From Thalassotalea sediminis (GTDB lineage: Bacteria > Pseudomonadota > Gammaproteobacteria > Enterobacterales > Alteromonadaceae), in contig NZ_AP027361.1 of the NCBI RefSeq assembly GCF_030295915.1, forward strand, positions 2,356,001 to 2,420,000: a DNA stretch of 64,000 nucleotides. Reading direction: 5' to 3'. The notes under the pieces are model-generated. The model did no database searches, was not told the DNA's origin, and saw only the letters and a list, made by a program, of their open reading frames with translations. Positions 27,283 through 37,194 of the stretch are shown here, one piece after another (within the stretch, counting starts at the first letter, position 1; every line of letters begins with the position of its first letter). Position numbers and translations under genes: made by a program.

Positions 27283-27514
27283 GTTTACTTTAGCCTATGA
27301 ATTTATCGCCTATACTGTAAGATAAATAAATGCGATAGTCTGTTTTAACATTAATTTTTACTATCATACGTGCTAAGTTGTAGCGCTAATTTAAAACAAA
27401 GTTATCAAAGACAATTATTAGCAAAAAGTGCAATATGTTGGGTTGAATTATCTAGGCTACTAGCGTCGCCCTAGCAACTCAACATACTTTACGTTAACAC
27501 ATGCAAGGTTTTCT

Positions 27515-28285
27515 ATGGATGAACAACATTTTATATTTGATCGCTTTTCTTGCAGCGGCTGCAAAGATAAAGGTTCACTGAGCTTTGACTTTACGATGGC
27601 GTTTCAACCGATTATTAATTGCCAAACAAAAGAAATATATGGTTATGAAGCTTTAGTTAGAGGGCTAAATAACGAATCTGCATATTCAATTATTTCCCAA
27701 GTTAACGATGAAAATCGCTACCTTTTTGATCAACTATGTCGAACTAAAGCAATTACTTTAGCTGCCAAGCTTAACGTAGATTGCATACTTAGTATTAATT
27801 TTTTACCCAATGCAATCTATAAACCAGAGCGCTGTATACGTACGACATTAGAAGCAGCTAAGGTAAATAACTTTCCTATTGAGAAACTGCTTTTTGAATT
27901 TACCGAAGTCGAAAAAGTAGAAGATCAAAACCATCTTAAAAATATTGTTAACTATTATAATTCAATGGGGTTACGTACCGCCATAGATGACTTTGGCGCT
28001 GGGTATTCAGGTCTTGGATTACTTGCTGATTTTCAAACAAATATTATAAAATTTGATATGGCGCTCATTAGAAATATAGATACTGACATAACCAGACAAC
28101 ACATCATAAGGCATTGCATAAGCTTGTGCCAATCACTCAATATTACGCCGTTAGCAGAAGGCATAGAATCCATAGAAGAAATGCGGTGGTTAAAAGATGC
28201 CGGCGTCAACCTAATGCAAGGTTATCTATTCGCTCATCCTGGCTTTGAATCATTGCCGGAGGTAAACTTTGCTATATTCGAGTAA
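27515..28285 (+). CDS. EAL-domain cyclic-di-GMP phosphodiesterase with N-terminal Cys-x-x-Cys
   Basis: 256 residues: almost only an EAL domain. Active-site elements are all present: Glu-Ala-Leu at 45-47, Asn in Ser-Ile-Asn-Phe-Leu-Pro, Glu in Phe-Glu-Phe-Thr-Glu, the Asp pair in Ile-Asp-Asp-Phe-Gly-Ala-Gly-Tyr-Ser-Gly, Lys in Ile-Ile-Lys-Phe-Asp, Glu in Ala-Glu-Gly-Ile-Glu, and Gln in Met-Gln-Gly-Tyr. So hydrolysis of cyclic-di-GMP is expected. Before the domain, Cys13-Ser-Gly-Cys16 resembles the Cys-rich lead-in of EAL domains found after BLUF sensors; it could bind metal or sense redox. Monocistronic, convergent with ubiF. Confidence 0.93.
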   Translation: MDEQHFIFDRFSCSGCKDKGSLSFDFTMAFQPIINCQTKEIYGYEALVRGLNNESAYSIISQVNDENRYLFDQLCRTKAITLAAKLNVDCILSINFLPNAIYKPERCIRTTLEAAKVNNFPIEKLLFEFTEVEKVEDQNHLKNIVNYYNSMGLRTAIDDFGAGYSGLGLLADFQTNIIKFDMALIRNIDTDITRQHIIRHCISLCQSLNITPLAEGIESIEEMRWLKDAGVNLMQGYLFAHPGFESLPEVNFAIFE

Positions 28286-28306
28286 CATATTACCATTTTA
28301 TCTCTT

Positions 28307-29473
28307 TTAAACACCGCAAGCATAGGCTAGCGCTTTTGATTTGAGTATTGGCATTTTATTTACCGTTGCAAGGCCAATATTTCTTAATGATTTAAGCACG
28401 GGGTTTGAGTTGCTAAAAGCCGCATAAAACATATCCATTGTAGTCATCATTATTAAATTGTCGTTACGCCGTAATTTTTCATAATTTGCTAACGTTTGAG
28501 GGCAATGCCAGCAGTGGTTTTCTCCAATAGCTTTTGCGACTACCGTTTGTAATGCTTTTACATCCTTGAAGCCAAGGTTTACCCCCTGCCCTGCTAATGG
28601 ATTTATTGTATGAGCAGCGTCCCCAAGAAGTATCACTCTGCCATGTTGATATTGGTTTGCATGTCGACGCGTGAGAGAAAACTTACCTTTATCGATCACA
28701 CGAACATTGCCTAATCGGGCGGGAAAGTGTTGTTTGATTTCTTCTTGTAACTGTTGATTGCTAAGGTTAGCAAGCCTCGATAACGTAGCTTTTTGATGAT
28801 ACCAAACAAGCGAGGCATGATTGCCCCGCATGGGCAACATAGCAACAGGTCCAGTTGGAAAAAATTGTTGCCAAGTAATATCTTGTTGTACATGTTCTGT
28901 TTCAACATTAATTAACATTGCGTCTTGGCCGTAATCCCACCCCGTTACACCTATACCTGAAAGTTGACGAACTTGAGATTGCGCGCCATCAGCTGCGACC
29001 AATATTTTTGCCGCTAAAGTTTGAGAGCTAAGAGTTAGGGTCACTTCATCTTCGCTTTGTTCAAACGTCGTTAAGGATTCAGGGCACAATAAAGTAATAT
29101 TTTTGTGTGCCGCAAGCTGTTGCCATAAAGACAGCTGGATTAGGCGATTTTCAACAATATGCCCTAAATAAGGCTGCTCAATTTCTTGGCAAGAAAACTC
29201 AGTATACGCGTTCTCATGCTCCCACACTCCCAATCTTTTATATGGGCATAAGCGCCATTCGGTGATTTGCTGCCACGCATTCAACTGTTCTAATAGGTGC
29301 TGAGAAGCAAGTGATATTGCCGACACACGCAAGTCAAAAGGTTGAGACGAGTCAAATGGCTTAGGCTCAAATTTTTCAATTACCACCACAGTTAGGCCTA
29401 ATTCAGCAAGGGAGAGTGCGCTCGCCGCACCTACCATTCCGCCACCGACAATTGCGCAGTCAAAGTGTTTCAT
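28307..29473 (-). CDS. ubiF: Ubiquinone-synthesis FAD monooxygenase UbiF-type
   Basis: 388 residues from the ATG at 29473 (AGG 8 bases upstream); the frame extends to 29503 but the added residues lack family resemblance. E. coli UbiF (391 residues) hydroxylates the ring during ubiquinone synthesis. FAD dinucleotide motif Val-Gly-Gly-Gly-Met-Val-Gly-Ala-Ala (about 8-16), the Asp-Gly-Ala motif (Val-Ala-Ala-Asp-Gly-Ala-Gln-Ser) and the second FAD motif Leu-Leu-Gly-Asp-Ala-Ala-His-Thr-Ile-Asn-Pro-Leu-Ala-Gly-Gln-Gly are all visible. Divergent from miaB, the E. coli arrangement, which favours UbiF over its paralogues UbiH and UbiI. Confidence 0.92.
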   Translation of the reverse strand: MKHFDCAIVGGGMVGAASALSLAELGLTVVVIEKFEPKPFDSSQPFDLRVSAISLASQHLLEQLNAWQQITEWRLCPYKRLGVWEHENAYTEFSCQEIEQPYLGHIVENRLIQLSLWQQLAAHKNITLLCPESLTTFEQSEDEVTLTLSSQTLAAKILVAADGAQSQVRQLSGIGVTGWDYGQDAMLINVETEHVQQDITWQQFFPTGPVAMLPMRGNHASLVWYHQKATLSRLANLSNQQLQEEIKQHFPARLGNVRVIDKGKFSLTRRHANQYQHGRVILLGDAAHTINPLAGQGVNLGFKDVKALQTVVAKAIGENHCWHCPQTLANYEKLRRNDNLIMMTTMDMFYAAFSNSNPVLKSLRNIGLATVNKMPILKSKALAYACGV

Positions 29474-29692
29474 TATCTGCCTATATTTATTATTGCTTAT
29501 CAATTCATCACATTCTAACCAACACCACGAGGTAATTCGATGATTATGATCATGAATTTATCACTATTGCTGGATTTTTACGCTTAATCACCAGATAAGC
29601 TAGCCACGCAAAGAAAGAACGAGTAAAATACGCCCCCTGAAATTCTCTAGCATAAACTAGAATCAATTTTAATCGATAATAGGCATTAAAAA

Positions 29693-31135
29693 ATGAGCAA
29701 GAAGTTATTCATCAAAACCTGGGGCTGTCAAATGAACGAGTACGACTCGCAGAAAATGGCAGATCTACTAGATTCTACACACGGCTTTACATTGGCAGAT
29801 GAAGCTGAAGATGCAGATGTTATCCTTTTAAATACTTGCTCTATTCGCGAAAAAGCACAGGAAAAAGTTTTTCATCAATTAGGTCGCTGGAAAAACTTAA
29901 AAGATTCAAAGCCAGACTTAGTTATAGGTGTTGGCGGTTGTGTTGCGTCACAAGAAGGTGACGCTATAAGATCTAGAGCGCCTTATGTAGATATTGTTTT
30001 TGGCCCGCAAACTTTACACCGTCTACCAGAGATGATCCAACAAGTGAAAGGTGAGCACAACCCTGTCGTTGATGTTAGCTTTCCAGAAATTGAAAAATTC
30101 GATCGCTTACCTGAACCTAAAGCTGAAGGCCCAACAGCGTTTGTATCTATTATGGAAGGTTGCAGTAAATATTGTACTTTCTGTGTTGTACCTTATACCC
30201 GTGGCGAAGAAGTCAGTCGTCCATTAGACGATGTTTTATATGAAATCGCACAACTAGCAGAACAAGGTGTAAGAGAAGTAAACTTATTAGGTCAAAATGT
30301 TAATGCTTACCGAGGCGAAATGCACGATGGTAACATTTGTCGATTTTCTGATTTGATCCGCTTAATCGCAACAATCGACGGTATCGACCGCATAAGATAC
30401 ACAACTTCGCACCCTGTTGAGTTTACTGATGACATTATTGATGTATATACCGATGTTCCCGAATTAGTAAGTCACCTGCATTTACCGGTTCAAACAGGAT
30501 CTGATCGTATCCTCATGCAAATGAAACGAGCGCATACCGCTTTAGAATATAAATCTAAAATCCGTCGACTACGCAAAGCTCGACCAGATATTTGTATGTC
30601 TTCAGACTTTATTATTGGATTTCCAGGTGAAACCGATGAAGATTTTGAAGCAACAATGAACTTAATTAAAGATGTTGATTTTGATCTAAGCTTTAGTTTT
30701 ATATACAGCGCTCGCCCAGGTACGCCGGCGGCAGATTTACCAGACGATATTACAGAAGATGTTAAAAAACAGCGATTAGCCATTCTACAAGATCGCATCA
30801 ACCAGCAAGCATTACGTATTGCACGTCAAATGTTAAACACAGAACAGCGTATACTTGTTGAAGGTCCATCGAAGAAAAACCCAATGGAACTTCGCGGTCG
30901 AACAGAGAACAACAGAATTGTAAATTTTGAAGCACCACATTCTGTCATCGGACAATTTGTTGACGTAAATATTACTGATGTTTATGCAAACTCACTACGT
31001 GGTGAATTAGTACGTATGGAAAAAGACATGGGCTTACGTATTGCCCATTCACCAGCAGATATTTTATCTAACAGCCATCATAAAACAGCAAATGCAAATA
31101 TTGATGAGCTTGGTGTTGGTACTTTTGCGCCATAG
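29693..31135 (+). CDS. miaB: tRNA-2-methylthio-N6-dimethylallyladenosine synthase MiaB
   Basis: 480 residues (E. coli 474). Radical SAM methylthiotransferase acting on A37 of tRNAs reading UNN codons. The N-terminal MTTase domain has three cluster Cys (Gly-Cys-Gln-Met-Asn at about 11, Asn-Thr-Cys-Ser at about 48, Gly-Gly-Cys-Val at about 83). The radical SAM motif is Cys-Ser-Lys-Tyr-Cys-Thr-Phe-Cys (about 156-163), and the TRAM domain ends the protein. First gene of the miaB-ybeZ-ybeY-corC-lnt cluster. Confidence 0.97.
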   Translation: MSKKLFIKTWGCQMNEYDSQKMADLLDSTHGFTLADEAEDADVILLNTCSIREKAQEKVFHQLGRWKNLKDSKPDLVIGVGGCVASQEGDAIRSRAPYVDIVFGPQTLHRLPEMIQQVKGEHNPVVDVSFPEIEKFDRLPEPKAEGPTAFVSIMEGCSKYCTFCVVPYTRGEEVSRPLDDVLYEIAQLAEQGVREVNLLGQNVNAYRGEMHDGNICRFSDLIRLIATIDGIDRIRYTTSHPVEFTDDIIDVYTDVPELVSHLHLPVQTGSDRILMQMKRAHTALEYKSKIRRLRKARPDICMSSDFIIGFPGETDEDFEATMNLIKDVDFDLSFSFIYSARPGTPAADLPDDITEDVKKQRLAILQDRINQQALRIARQMLNTEQRILVEGPSKKNPMELRGRTENNRIVNFEAPHSVIGQFVDVNITDVYANSLRGELVRMEKDMGLRIAHSPADILSNSHHKTANANIDELGVGTFAP

Positions 31136-31188
31136 CGAACAACGTATAAACCGCCGTAAATTATTCCCAAATTAATAGGACATGTTTT

Positions 31189-32256
31189 TTGAGCACAATA
31201 GTTACTGAAAACCTCGTTTTAGAGCCTGTAGACAATAGCAGACAAGCCAACCTTTGTGGGCCAATGGATGATAATTTAAAAGCCATTGAACGTCGTTTAG
31301 GTGTGGAAATAAGTTACCGTAGCAATAGCTTTAAAATCGTTGGCGAACCAAAAAACACTGAAGCAGTAGTACAACTACTTAAAAATTTATACGTTGAAAC
31401 GGAAACCGTAAAAGGTAAACAACAAACTATTACCGATGAAATGGTGCACTTAGCAATCATCGATGCCAATGTATTGGAGCAAGCACCAACACAAGTTGAT
31501 GTTGACTATGAGCAAATGGTTACCATTAAAACCAAACGTGGTTTAATTAAACCGCGCAATAAAAATCAATCTGCTTATGTGCAAAATGTGCTCACTAACG
31601 ATATTAGCTTTGGTATTGGCCCAGCTGGCACAGGTAAAACCTACTTAGCTGTTGCTTGTGCCGTAGACGCACTTGAGCGCCAAGAGGTACGTCGTATTTT
31701 ATTAACGCGCCCAGCCGTTGAAGCCGGTGAAAAGCTTGGCTTCTTACCTGGCGATTTGTCACAGAAAGTCGATCCTTATTTACGCCCGCTATACGATGCG
31801 CTTTTTGAAATGCTTGGATTTGAAAAAGTTGAAAAGTTAATAGAACGTAGCGTTATTGAAATTGCTCCATTAGCTTACATGCGTGGTAGAACATTAAATG
31901 ATGCCTTTATTATTCTTGATGAAAGTCAAAATACTACGGTAGAGCAAATGAAAATGTTTTTAACACGTATTGGCTTCAATTCTCGTGCAGTGATCACGGG
32001 GGATATAACGCAAGTAGATTTACCTCGTGGTCAAAAGTCGGGGTTACGTCATGCCATTGAAGTATTAGATAATATACCTGGCGTGAGCTTTAACTTCTTT
32101 ATGTCTAAAGATGTAGTAAGACATCCAGTAGTTGCAAGGATCGTTGAGGCCTATGAGGCGCACGATACTAAAATGAATCGTATTCGCGAGGAAAAAAAAC
32201 GCGCAGCTGAATTACAAAAGCAACAAGAGCAATCAAACAAGGACAGTGACTCATAA
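31189..32256 (+). CDS. ybeZ: PhoH-like ATPase YbeZ
   Basis: 355 residues with a TTG start at 31189; AGGA at 31177-31180 is 8 bases away and the nearby ATG at 31182 is out of frame. PhoH-family ATPase, thought to act with YbeY in RNA metabolism. Walker A is Gly-Pro-Ala-Gly-Thr-Gly-Lys-Thr (about 143-150), Walker B Phe-Ile-Ile-Leu-Asp-Glu-Ser-Gln-Asn; a C-terminal Glu/Lys/Gln-rich tail is charged and probably disordered. It overlaps ybeY by one base (TAATG). Confidence 0.95.
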   Translation: MSTIVTENLVLEPVDNSRQANLCGPMDDNLKAIERRLGVEISYRSNSFKIVGEPKNTEAVVQLLKNLYVETETVKGKQQTITDEMVHLAIIDANVLEQAPTQVDVDYEQMVTIKTKRGLIKPRNKNQSAYVQNVLTNDISFGIGPAGTGKTYLAVACAVDALERQEVRRILLTRPAVEAGEKLGFLPGDLSQKVDPYLRPLYDALFEMLGFEKVEKLIERSVIEIAPLAYMRGRTLNDAFIILDESQNTTVEQMKMFLTRIGFNSRAVITGDITQVDLPRGQKSGLRHAIEVLDNIPGVSFNFFMSKDVVRHPVVARIVEAYEAHDTKMNRIREEKKRAAELQKQQEQSNKDSDS

Positions 32257-32714
32257 TGATTCACCAATTAGATTTACAACTTGCTTGTCCATCAACCTCT
32301 ATTCCTTCTATTGAAGACTTTCAAGTATGGGTTAATACAGCATTAAGCCATACTAAAAGTGCCTTTGAACTCACTATTCGCATTGTAGATAGTGAAGAAA
32401 GCCAGTCGCTCAATCATCAATACCGCGGCAAAGACAGCGCAACGAATGTATTATCATTTCCGTTTGAAGTGCCAGAAGGCGTTGAACTAAACTTATTAGG
32501 AGACTTGGTTATTTGCTGGCAAGTCGTTGAACAGGAAGCTCAGCAGCAAAATAAGCCCGTTCAACATCATTGGGCACATATGGTCATTCACGGGTGCTTG
32601 CATTTGCTTGGGTATGACCATATATCAGAGAAAGATGCCATTGAAATGGAAGCTATTGAAATAGAAAAACTTGCTACATTGGGTATTAACAACCCATATT
32701 TACTAGAAGAATAA
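32256..32714 (+). CDS. ybeY: Endoribonuclease YbeY
   Basis: 152 residues (E. coli 155). Zinc-dependent single-strand RNase for 16S rRNA maturation and ribosome quality control. The metal site [11 protein letters not shown] (about 111-121) holds all three His ligands; the upstream [15 protein letters not shown] is the conserved substrate groove. Translationally coupled to ybeZ; 128 bases precede corC. Confidence 0.96.
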   Translation: MIHQLDLQLACPSTSIPSIEDFQVWVNTALSHTKSAFELTIRIVDSEESQSLNHQYRGKDSATNVLSFPFEVPEGVELNLLGDLVICWQVVEQEAQQQNKPVQHHWAHMVIHGCLHLLGYDHISEKDAIEMEAIEIEKLATLGINNPYLLEE

Positions 32715-32842
32715 TCGACCATATAGACAAAATGTGATTTATTCTCACTTGATAAAGTAATGAACAGTAATTTTTTCTTGAAATATGTGCCATTTAAATA
32801 GACACTTAAAAACTGAGTTATAAAAGGAATACAGATTGCTCT

Positions 32843-33724
32843 ATGAGCGAAGACAACCCCCACTCTAGCAACGGCTCTGCACATAATAAGTCACTGATTG
32901 ATAAATTCGTTCAGTTATTTACTGGAGAGCCGCAAAATAAAGAAGAACTGGTTGAAGTGTTAAACGACGCTGAAGACCGAGAACTTATAAAGCCTGAAAC
33001 TAAGCTTATGATTGAAGGCGTATTAGAAGTTTCAGATATGCGTGTCAGGGATATTATGATCCCGCGCTCTCAAATGATCACGCTTGATATAAAAACACCA
33101 CTTAATGAATTACTCCCTGTTATCATCGATTCAGGTCACTCTCGTTTCCCTGTCATTAATGAAGATATAGATCACATTGAGGGAATATTATTAGCGAAAG
33201 ATTTACTTGCTTATGGCTTTGAACAACAGGAACCATTAACGTCATTACAAGACGTTATTCGTCAAGCAATTATCGTCCCTGAAAGCAAAAAAGTAGAACC
33301 GCTACTAAAAGAGTTTCGCTCACAACGTTACCATATGGCAATTGTTGTTGATGAATATGGTGGTGTATCAGGCGTCGTTACAATTGAAGACATCCTCGAG
33401 CTTATTGTTGGCGAGATAGAAGACGAAACTGACGATGAGATAGAACAAGATATTAAACATCTGGCAGGCAACGTATACCAAGTCAAAGCATTAACAGAAT
33501 TAAATGACTTTACTGAGTTCTTTAATTGCCAATTAAGTGAAGGTGATGCTGATACTATTGGCGGAGTCGTTTTACATAATTTTGGTCACATGCCGAAAAA
33601 AGGTGAAGAAGTATCTATCGACAAGTTCGAATTTAAAGTAACCTCTGCAGATAGTCGTAGGTTACAAACCTTGCAGGTAACAGTACCTAAAAATCATGAA
33701 ATAAATGGTAAGCCTACCGAATAA
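32843..33724 (+). CDS. corC: CorC/HlyC family CBS-domain protein
   Basis: 293 residues (E. coli CorC/YbeX 292). Soluble form with no DUF21 membrane domain: N-terminal helical lead, two CBS domains (about 65-190, starting Val-Arg-Asp-Ile-Met-Ile-Pro-Arg-Ser) and the C-terminal CorC_HlyC domain (about 205-285). E. coli relatives are linked to magnesium/cobalt efflux and to ribosome maturation with YbeY. Five bases separate its stop from lnt. Confidence 0.94.
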   Translation: MSEDNPHSSNGSAHNKSLIDKFVQLFTGEPQNKEELVEVLNDAEDRELIKPETKLMIEGVLEVSDMRVRDIMIPRSQMITLDIKTPLNELLPVIIDSGHSRFPVINEDIDHIEGILLAKDLLAYGFEQQEPLTSLQDVIRQAIIVPESKKVEPLLKEFRSQRYHMAIVVDEYGGVSGVVTIEDILELIVGEIEDETDDEIEQDIKHLAGNVYQVKALTELNDFTEFFNCQLSEGDADTIGGVVLHNFGHMPKKGEEVSIDKFEFKVTSADSRRLQTLQVTVPKNHEINGKPTE

Positions 33725-33729
33725 CGCCA

Positions 33730-35310
33730 ATGCTTAAAAAGCTCAAAAGCAAGCTCAGTGCCTGGAAAATAAGCGCTCTTTTAACAGATAAAACACTCTG
33801 GATAAGTGCGCTTTTAGGTGCTCTTTTAGTATTCGCATACGCCCCCTTTTCCCAATGGTGGTTGACTTGGTTAGTTTTGCCAAGCTGGTTATGGTATGTC
33901 AATCGAAACCTCACACAAACAAACCGAGATAGTAAACTTTGTGTTAAACATGGCTTTGCTTTCGGCTTTGGGTGGTTTGCAGCAGGTGTTAGTTGGGTAC
34001 ACGTTAGCATCGCTGAATTTGGAGGCATGCCTTTAATTGCGTCTATTTTTGTTATGCTTTTGCTGTGTTTGTATTTAGCACTTTATCCCGCACTCGCATT
34101 GTATTTAACAGCAAAGTTATCGTTGTGGCGTAACAAGCAAATTAATTGGTGGTTACTTGCACCTTGTTGGGCTTTAACAGAGTACTTACGCGGGAAGGTA
34201 TTAACTGGGTTTCCGTGGCTTTCAATCGGCTACACACAAATAGACGCCCCTTTTTCTGCATTAGCCCCCGTCATTGGCGAAGTCGGGATATCTGTCATGT
34301 TAATGCTGTTAAGTGCTGCAATAATTAGTACACTAAATGGCACAAAAAAATTTCTCGCTGTTATACCTTTTTTAATCATCATTGCATTAACAGCTACGAG
34401 TGCAATAACGCAATGGGTTACCCCTACAGGCGAAACTAAGCGAATTGCTTTAATACAAGGCAATATCGCGCAATCAATCAAATGGGAGCCTGCTCAGCAG
34501 TGGCCTACCATGCTTAAATATCTAGATCTTAGTAGAAAAAACTACAATGCAGATATTATCGTGTGGCCAGAGTCTGCCGTACCCGCTATTGAAACCATGA
34601 GTACGACGCAGGAGTTTTTAACACTAGCAAATCAATCAGCAACTATTAATAATAGTGCTATTATCACTGGCATTATTAATTATAACTTTGAATCTAAAGA
34701 ATATTTTAATAGCCTAATTGTACTGGGCAAGAAACATAGCAACGATGAACAAGGGAACTATTTTTACGGTCATAGCAATCGCTATAATAAAAACCACTTA
34801 CTACCCATAGGCGAGTTTGTACCTTTTGGAGATCTACTGAGACCACTCGCACCTTTATTTAATTTACCAATGTCTTCATTTACACGAGGCGCATACAAGC
34901 AAAAAAATCTAACTGCACATGATATTAATCTATTAGCGCTTATCTGCTTTGAAATCGCTTTTGCCGATCAACTTTCTGCAAACTTTGCCAACGAGAGTAA
35001 CATTTTACTTACGGTTAGTAATGATGCTTGGTTTGGAGACTCTCACGGGCCCCACCAACACATGGAAATTGCCCGAATGCGCGCACTTGAGTTCGCTCGA
35101 CCACTAATACGAGCGACAAATACGGGGGTTACTGCAGTAGCAGATCATAACGGTAACCTCACTGATATTTTGCCACAATTTGAGCAAGGTGTTTTACATG
35201 CCGATGTCACCTTGGTATCAGGCACTACGCCTTATAGCCGCTACGGTAATACACCTATTTATTTATTTTCACTGTGTCTTGCTATATTTATCATATATAG
35301 AAAACGATAA
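33730..35310 (+). CDS. lnt: Apolipoprotein N-acyltransferase Lnt
   Basis: 526 residues (E. coli 512). Adds the third acyl chain to lipoproteins at the periplasmic face of the inner membrane. About six to seven N-terminal membrane segments (residues 15-215) precede a nitrilase-like domain: Glu in Val-Trp-Pro-Glu-Ser-Ala (about 278), and nucleophile Cys in Ala-Leu-Ile-Cys-Phe-Glu (about 400), followed by Ser-Asn-Asp-Ala-Trp-Phe-Gly. Overall start not far from corC, same order as E. coli ybeX-lnt. It supports the lipoproteins seen elsewhere in the window. Confidence 0.95.
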   Translation: MLKKLKSKLSAWKISALLTDKTLWISALLGALLVFAYAPFSQWWLTWLVLPSWLWYVNRNLTQTNRDSKLCVKHGFAFGFGWFAAGVSWVHVSIAEFGGMPLIASIFVMLLLCLYLALYPALALYLTAKLSLWRNKQINWWLLAPCWALTEYLRGKVLTGFPWLSIGYTQIDAPFSALAPVIGEVGISVMLMLLSAAIISTLNGTKKFLAVIPFLIIIALTATSAITQWVTPTGETKRIALIQGNIAQSIKWEPAQQWPTMLKYLDLSRKNYNADIIVWPESAVPAIETMSTTQEFLTLANQSATINNSAIITGIINYNFESKEYFNSLIVLGKKHSNDEQGNYFYGHSNRYNKNHLLPIGEFVPFGDLLRPLAPLFNLPMSSFTRGAYKQKNLTAHDINLLALICFEIAFADQLSANFANESNILLTVSNDAWFGDSHGPHQHMEIARMRALEFARPLIRATNTGVTAVADHNGNLTDILPQFEQGVLHADVTLVSGTTPYSRYGNTPIYLFSLCLAIFIIYRKR

Positions 35311-35407
35311 AGGCACTAAAGCTTATTCTCTCTCCCCTAACACAACTATTATAAATTCCCCCAGTTCCTGTTAGTATTATCATACAACCACTAAGATAAA
35401 CCTTAAA

Positions 35408-37066
35408 ATGATGAAATATAATCAACTGATATTATTAACTTTTCTCACAGGTTTTACTGCATTTACACATGCAAAAACTACACTTATCACCAATGTAAAT
35501 GGCTACACTATTAAAGGTGATGAGATTAAGAAGTTTCATGCGATCAAATTTAAAAATGATGTAATTGAACAGGTTTATCACAGACAAAAAACGCTTGATA
35601 AATGTGCTAAATGTATCGTCATTGATGGTAAAGGCAAAACCATGTTGCCAGGGCTAATTGATGCGCATGGTCATATTTTAAGTTACGGTGAAAGCCTTAC
35701 TCAAGCAGACTTAACCGCAACAAAAACCGTAGATGAAGCTGTGGAAAGAGTGCTGCGATATGCACAAAAAAACAAAAGCCTAACCTGGATTAAAGGCAGG
35801 GGCTGGAATCAAACACAGTGGCTTAAAAATACGTTTCCAACAGCCGCATCCTTAGATCAATATTTCCCTGATAAACCTGTTTGGTTGCGTCGAGTAGACG
35901 GTCACGCAGGTTGGGCAAATAGTAAAGCTATGCAGCTTGCAGGAATAACAAAGCAGACAAAAGCACCTCATGGTGGTGAAATAATTCGCGATGAAAACGG
36001 TAATGCGACTGGGGTATTTATTGATAATGCCATGAAATTGATTGAACAAAAGATCGCCCCATTAACACTAGAAGAACAAAAAACAGTGTTAAACAATGCC
36101 ATGAATGCCCTAGCAGCTCTTGGATTGACAAGTGTTCATGACGCAGGCATCGATAGCCAAAACTTGGAAGCTTTCTTACAAATGTCTGCCAATAACAAGT
36201 TGCCTATTCGAATTAATGCCATGCTTTATTTACCTTCCCCCAGCTGGCAACAAACACTTAAATATGGCACATTTTCAACAAATGGCGATATGTTGCAATT
36301 TAACAGTGTAAAAATTCAAGCGGATGGCGCGCTCGGTAGCCGTGGTGCAGCATTAATCAAGGATTATAGCGATAAGCATGGTCATCGTGGCCTGTTATTA
36401 CACAATAATAAAGACTTTGAACGCTACGTAACAACAGCGATGAAAGCTGGTTTTCAAGTAAATACCCACGCAATAGGCGATAATGCCAACAAATTAGTAT
36501 TAGATAGTTATGAGCAACTAATCGCCAAAACAAATACACGACATTTAAGGCATAGAGTAGAACATGCCCAAATTTTACAACTCGAAGATATACCAAGGTT
36601 TAGTGAACTAGGTGTCATTGCGTCGATGCAAGCAACCCACGCGACTTCCGATAAAAATATGGCTGGCGATCGCCTAGGAGATAAACGACTAAAAGGAGCA
36701 TATGCCTGGCGTAAACTGTTAAACGCGGACGCAATTATTGCCGCGGGTTCAGACTTTCCCGTAGAGTCCCCTAACCCATTTTTTGGCTTACATGCATCAA
36801 TTACTCGGCAAGATAAAGAAAACCTTCCAGAAGGTGGTTGGATGAGCGCTGAAAAGATGACCAGAATCGAAGCATTAAGAACTTTTACTGCAGATGCTGC
36901 TTATGCCAGTCATCAAGAAAATATTATCGGCACACTTGAGCCGGGTAAAAAAGCCGATTTTATTATCATTGATCGTGATTACTTTACAATGCCAGAACAA
37001 GATATTTGGAAAACGAAAGTATTAGAAACCTGGGTTAACGGTAAAAGAATATATATCAACGAATAA
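35408..37066 (+). CDS. Exported amidohydrolase, YtcJ-like
   Basis: 552 residues with a signal peptide (cleavage near Thr-His-Ala-Lys at about 23). Composite metal-dependent hydrolase of the YtcJ/amidohydrolase-3 type: Leu-Ile-Asp-Ala-His-Gly-His at about 83-89 gives the first metal ligands, a further His appears in Val-Asn-Thr-His-Ala-Ile-Gly-Asp, then His-Arg-Val-Glu-His-Ala-Gln, and Ala-Gly-Ser-Asp-Phe-Pro-Val supplies the late Asp. Substrate unknown. Upstream 97 bases after lnt contain no evident terminator, so it could be read through from lnt. Confidence 0.88.
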   Translation: MMKYNQLILLTFLTGFTAFTHAKTTLITNVNGYTIKGDEIKKFHAIKFKNDVIEQVYHRQKTLDKCAKCIVIDGKGKTMLPGLIDAHGHILSYGESLTQADLTATKTVDEAVERVLRYAQKNKSLTWIKGRGWNQTQWLKNTFPTAASLDQYFPDKPVWLRRVDGHAGWANSKAMQLAGITKQTKAPHGGEIIRDENGNATGVFIDNAMKLIEQKIAPLTLEEQKTVLNNAMNALAALGLTSVHDAGIDSQNLEAFLQMSANNKLPIRINAMLYLPSPSWQQTLKYGTFSTNGDMLQFNSVKIQADGALGSRGAALIKDYSDKHGHRGLLLHNNKDFERYVTTAMKAGFQVNTHAIGDNANKLVLDSYEQLIAKTNTRHLRHRVEHAQILQLEDIPRFSELGVIASMQATHATSDKNMAGDRLGDKRLKGAYAWRKLLNADAIIAAGSDFPVESPNPFFGLHASITRQDKENLPEGGWMSAEKMTRIEALRTFTADAAYASHQENIIGTLEPGKKADFIIIDRDYFTMPEQDIWKTKVLETWVNGKRIYINE

Positions 37067-37194
37067 CTAAGTCGAAACCTACACATCAATTAGCAATAAG
37101 AGTTACCAACTCAATCAAAAGATTAACAAGGTAACTCTCATATTACTCATTACTTCACTGACACCTGCGCTATTACTAAGAAACGCAACCTTAG

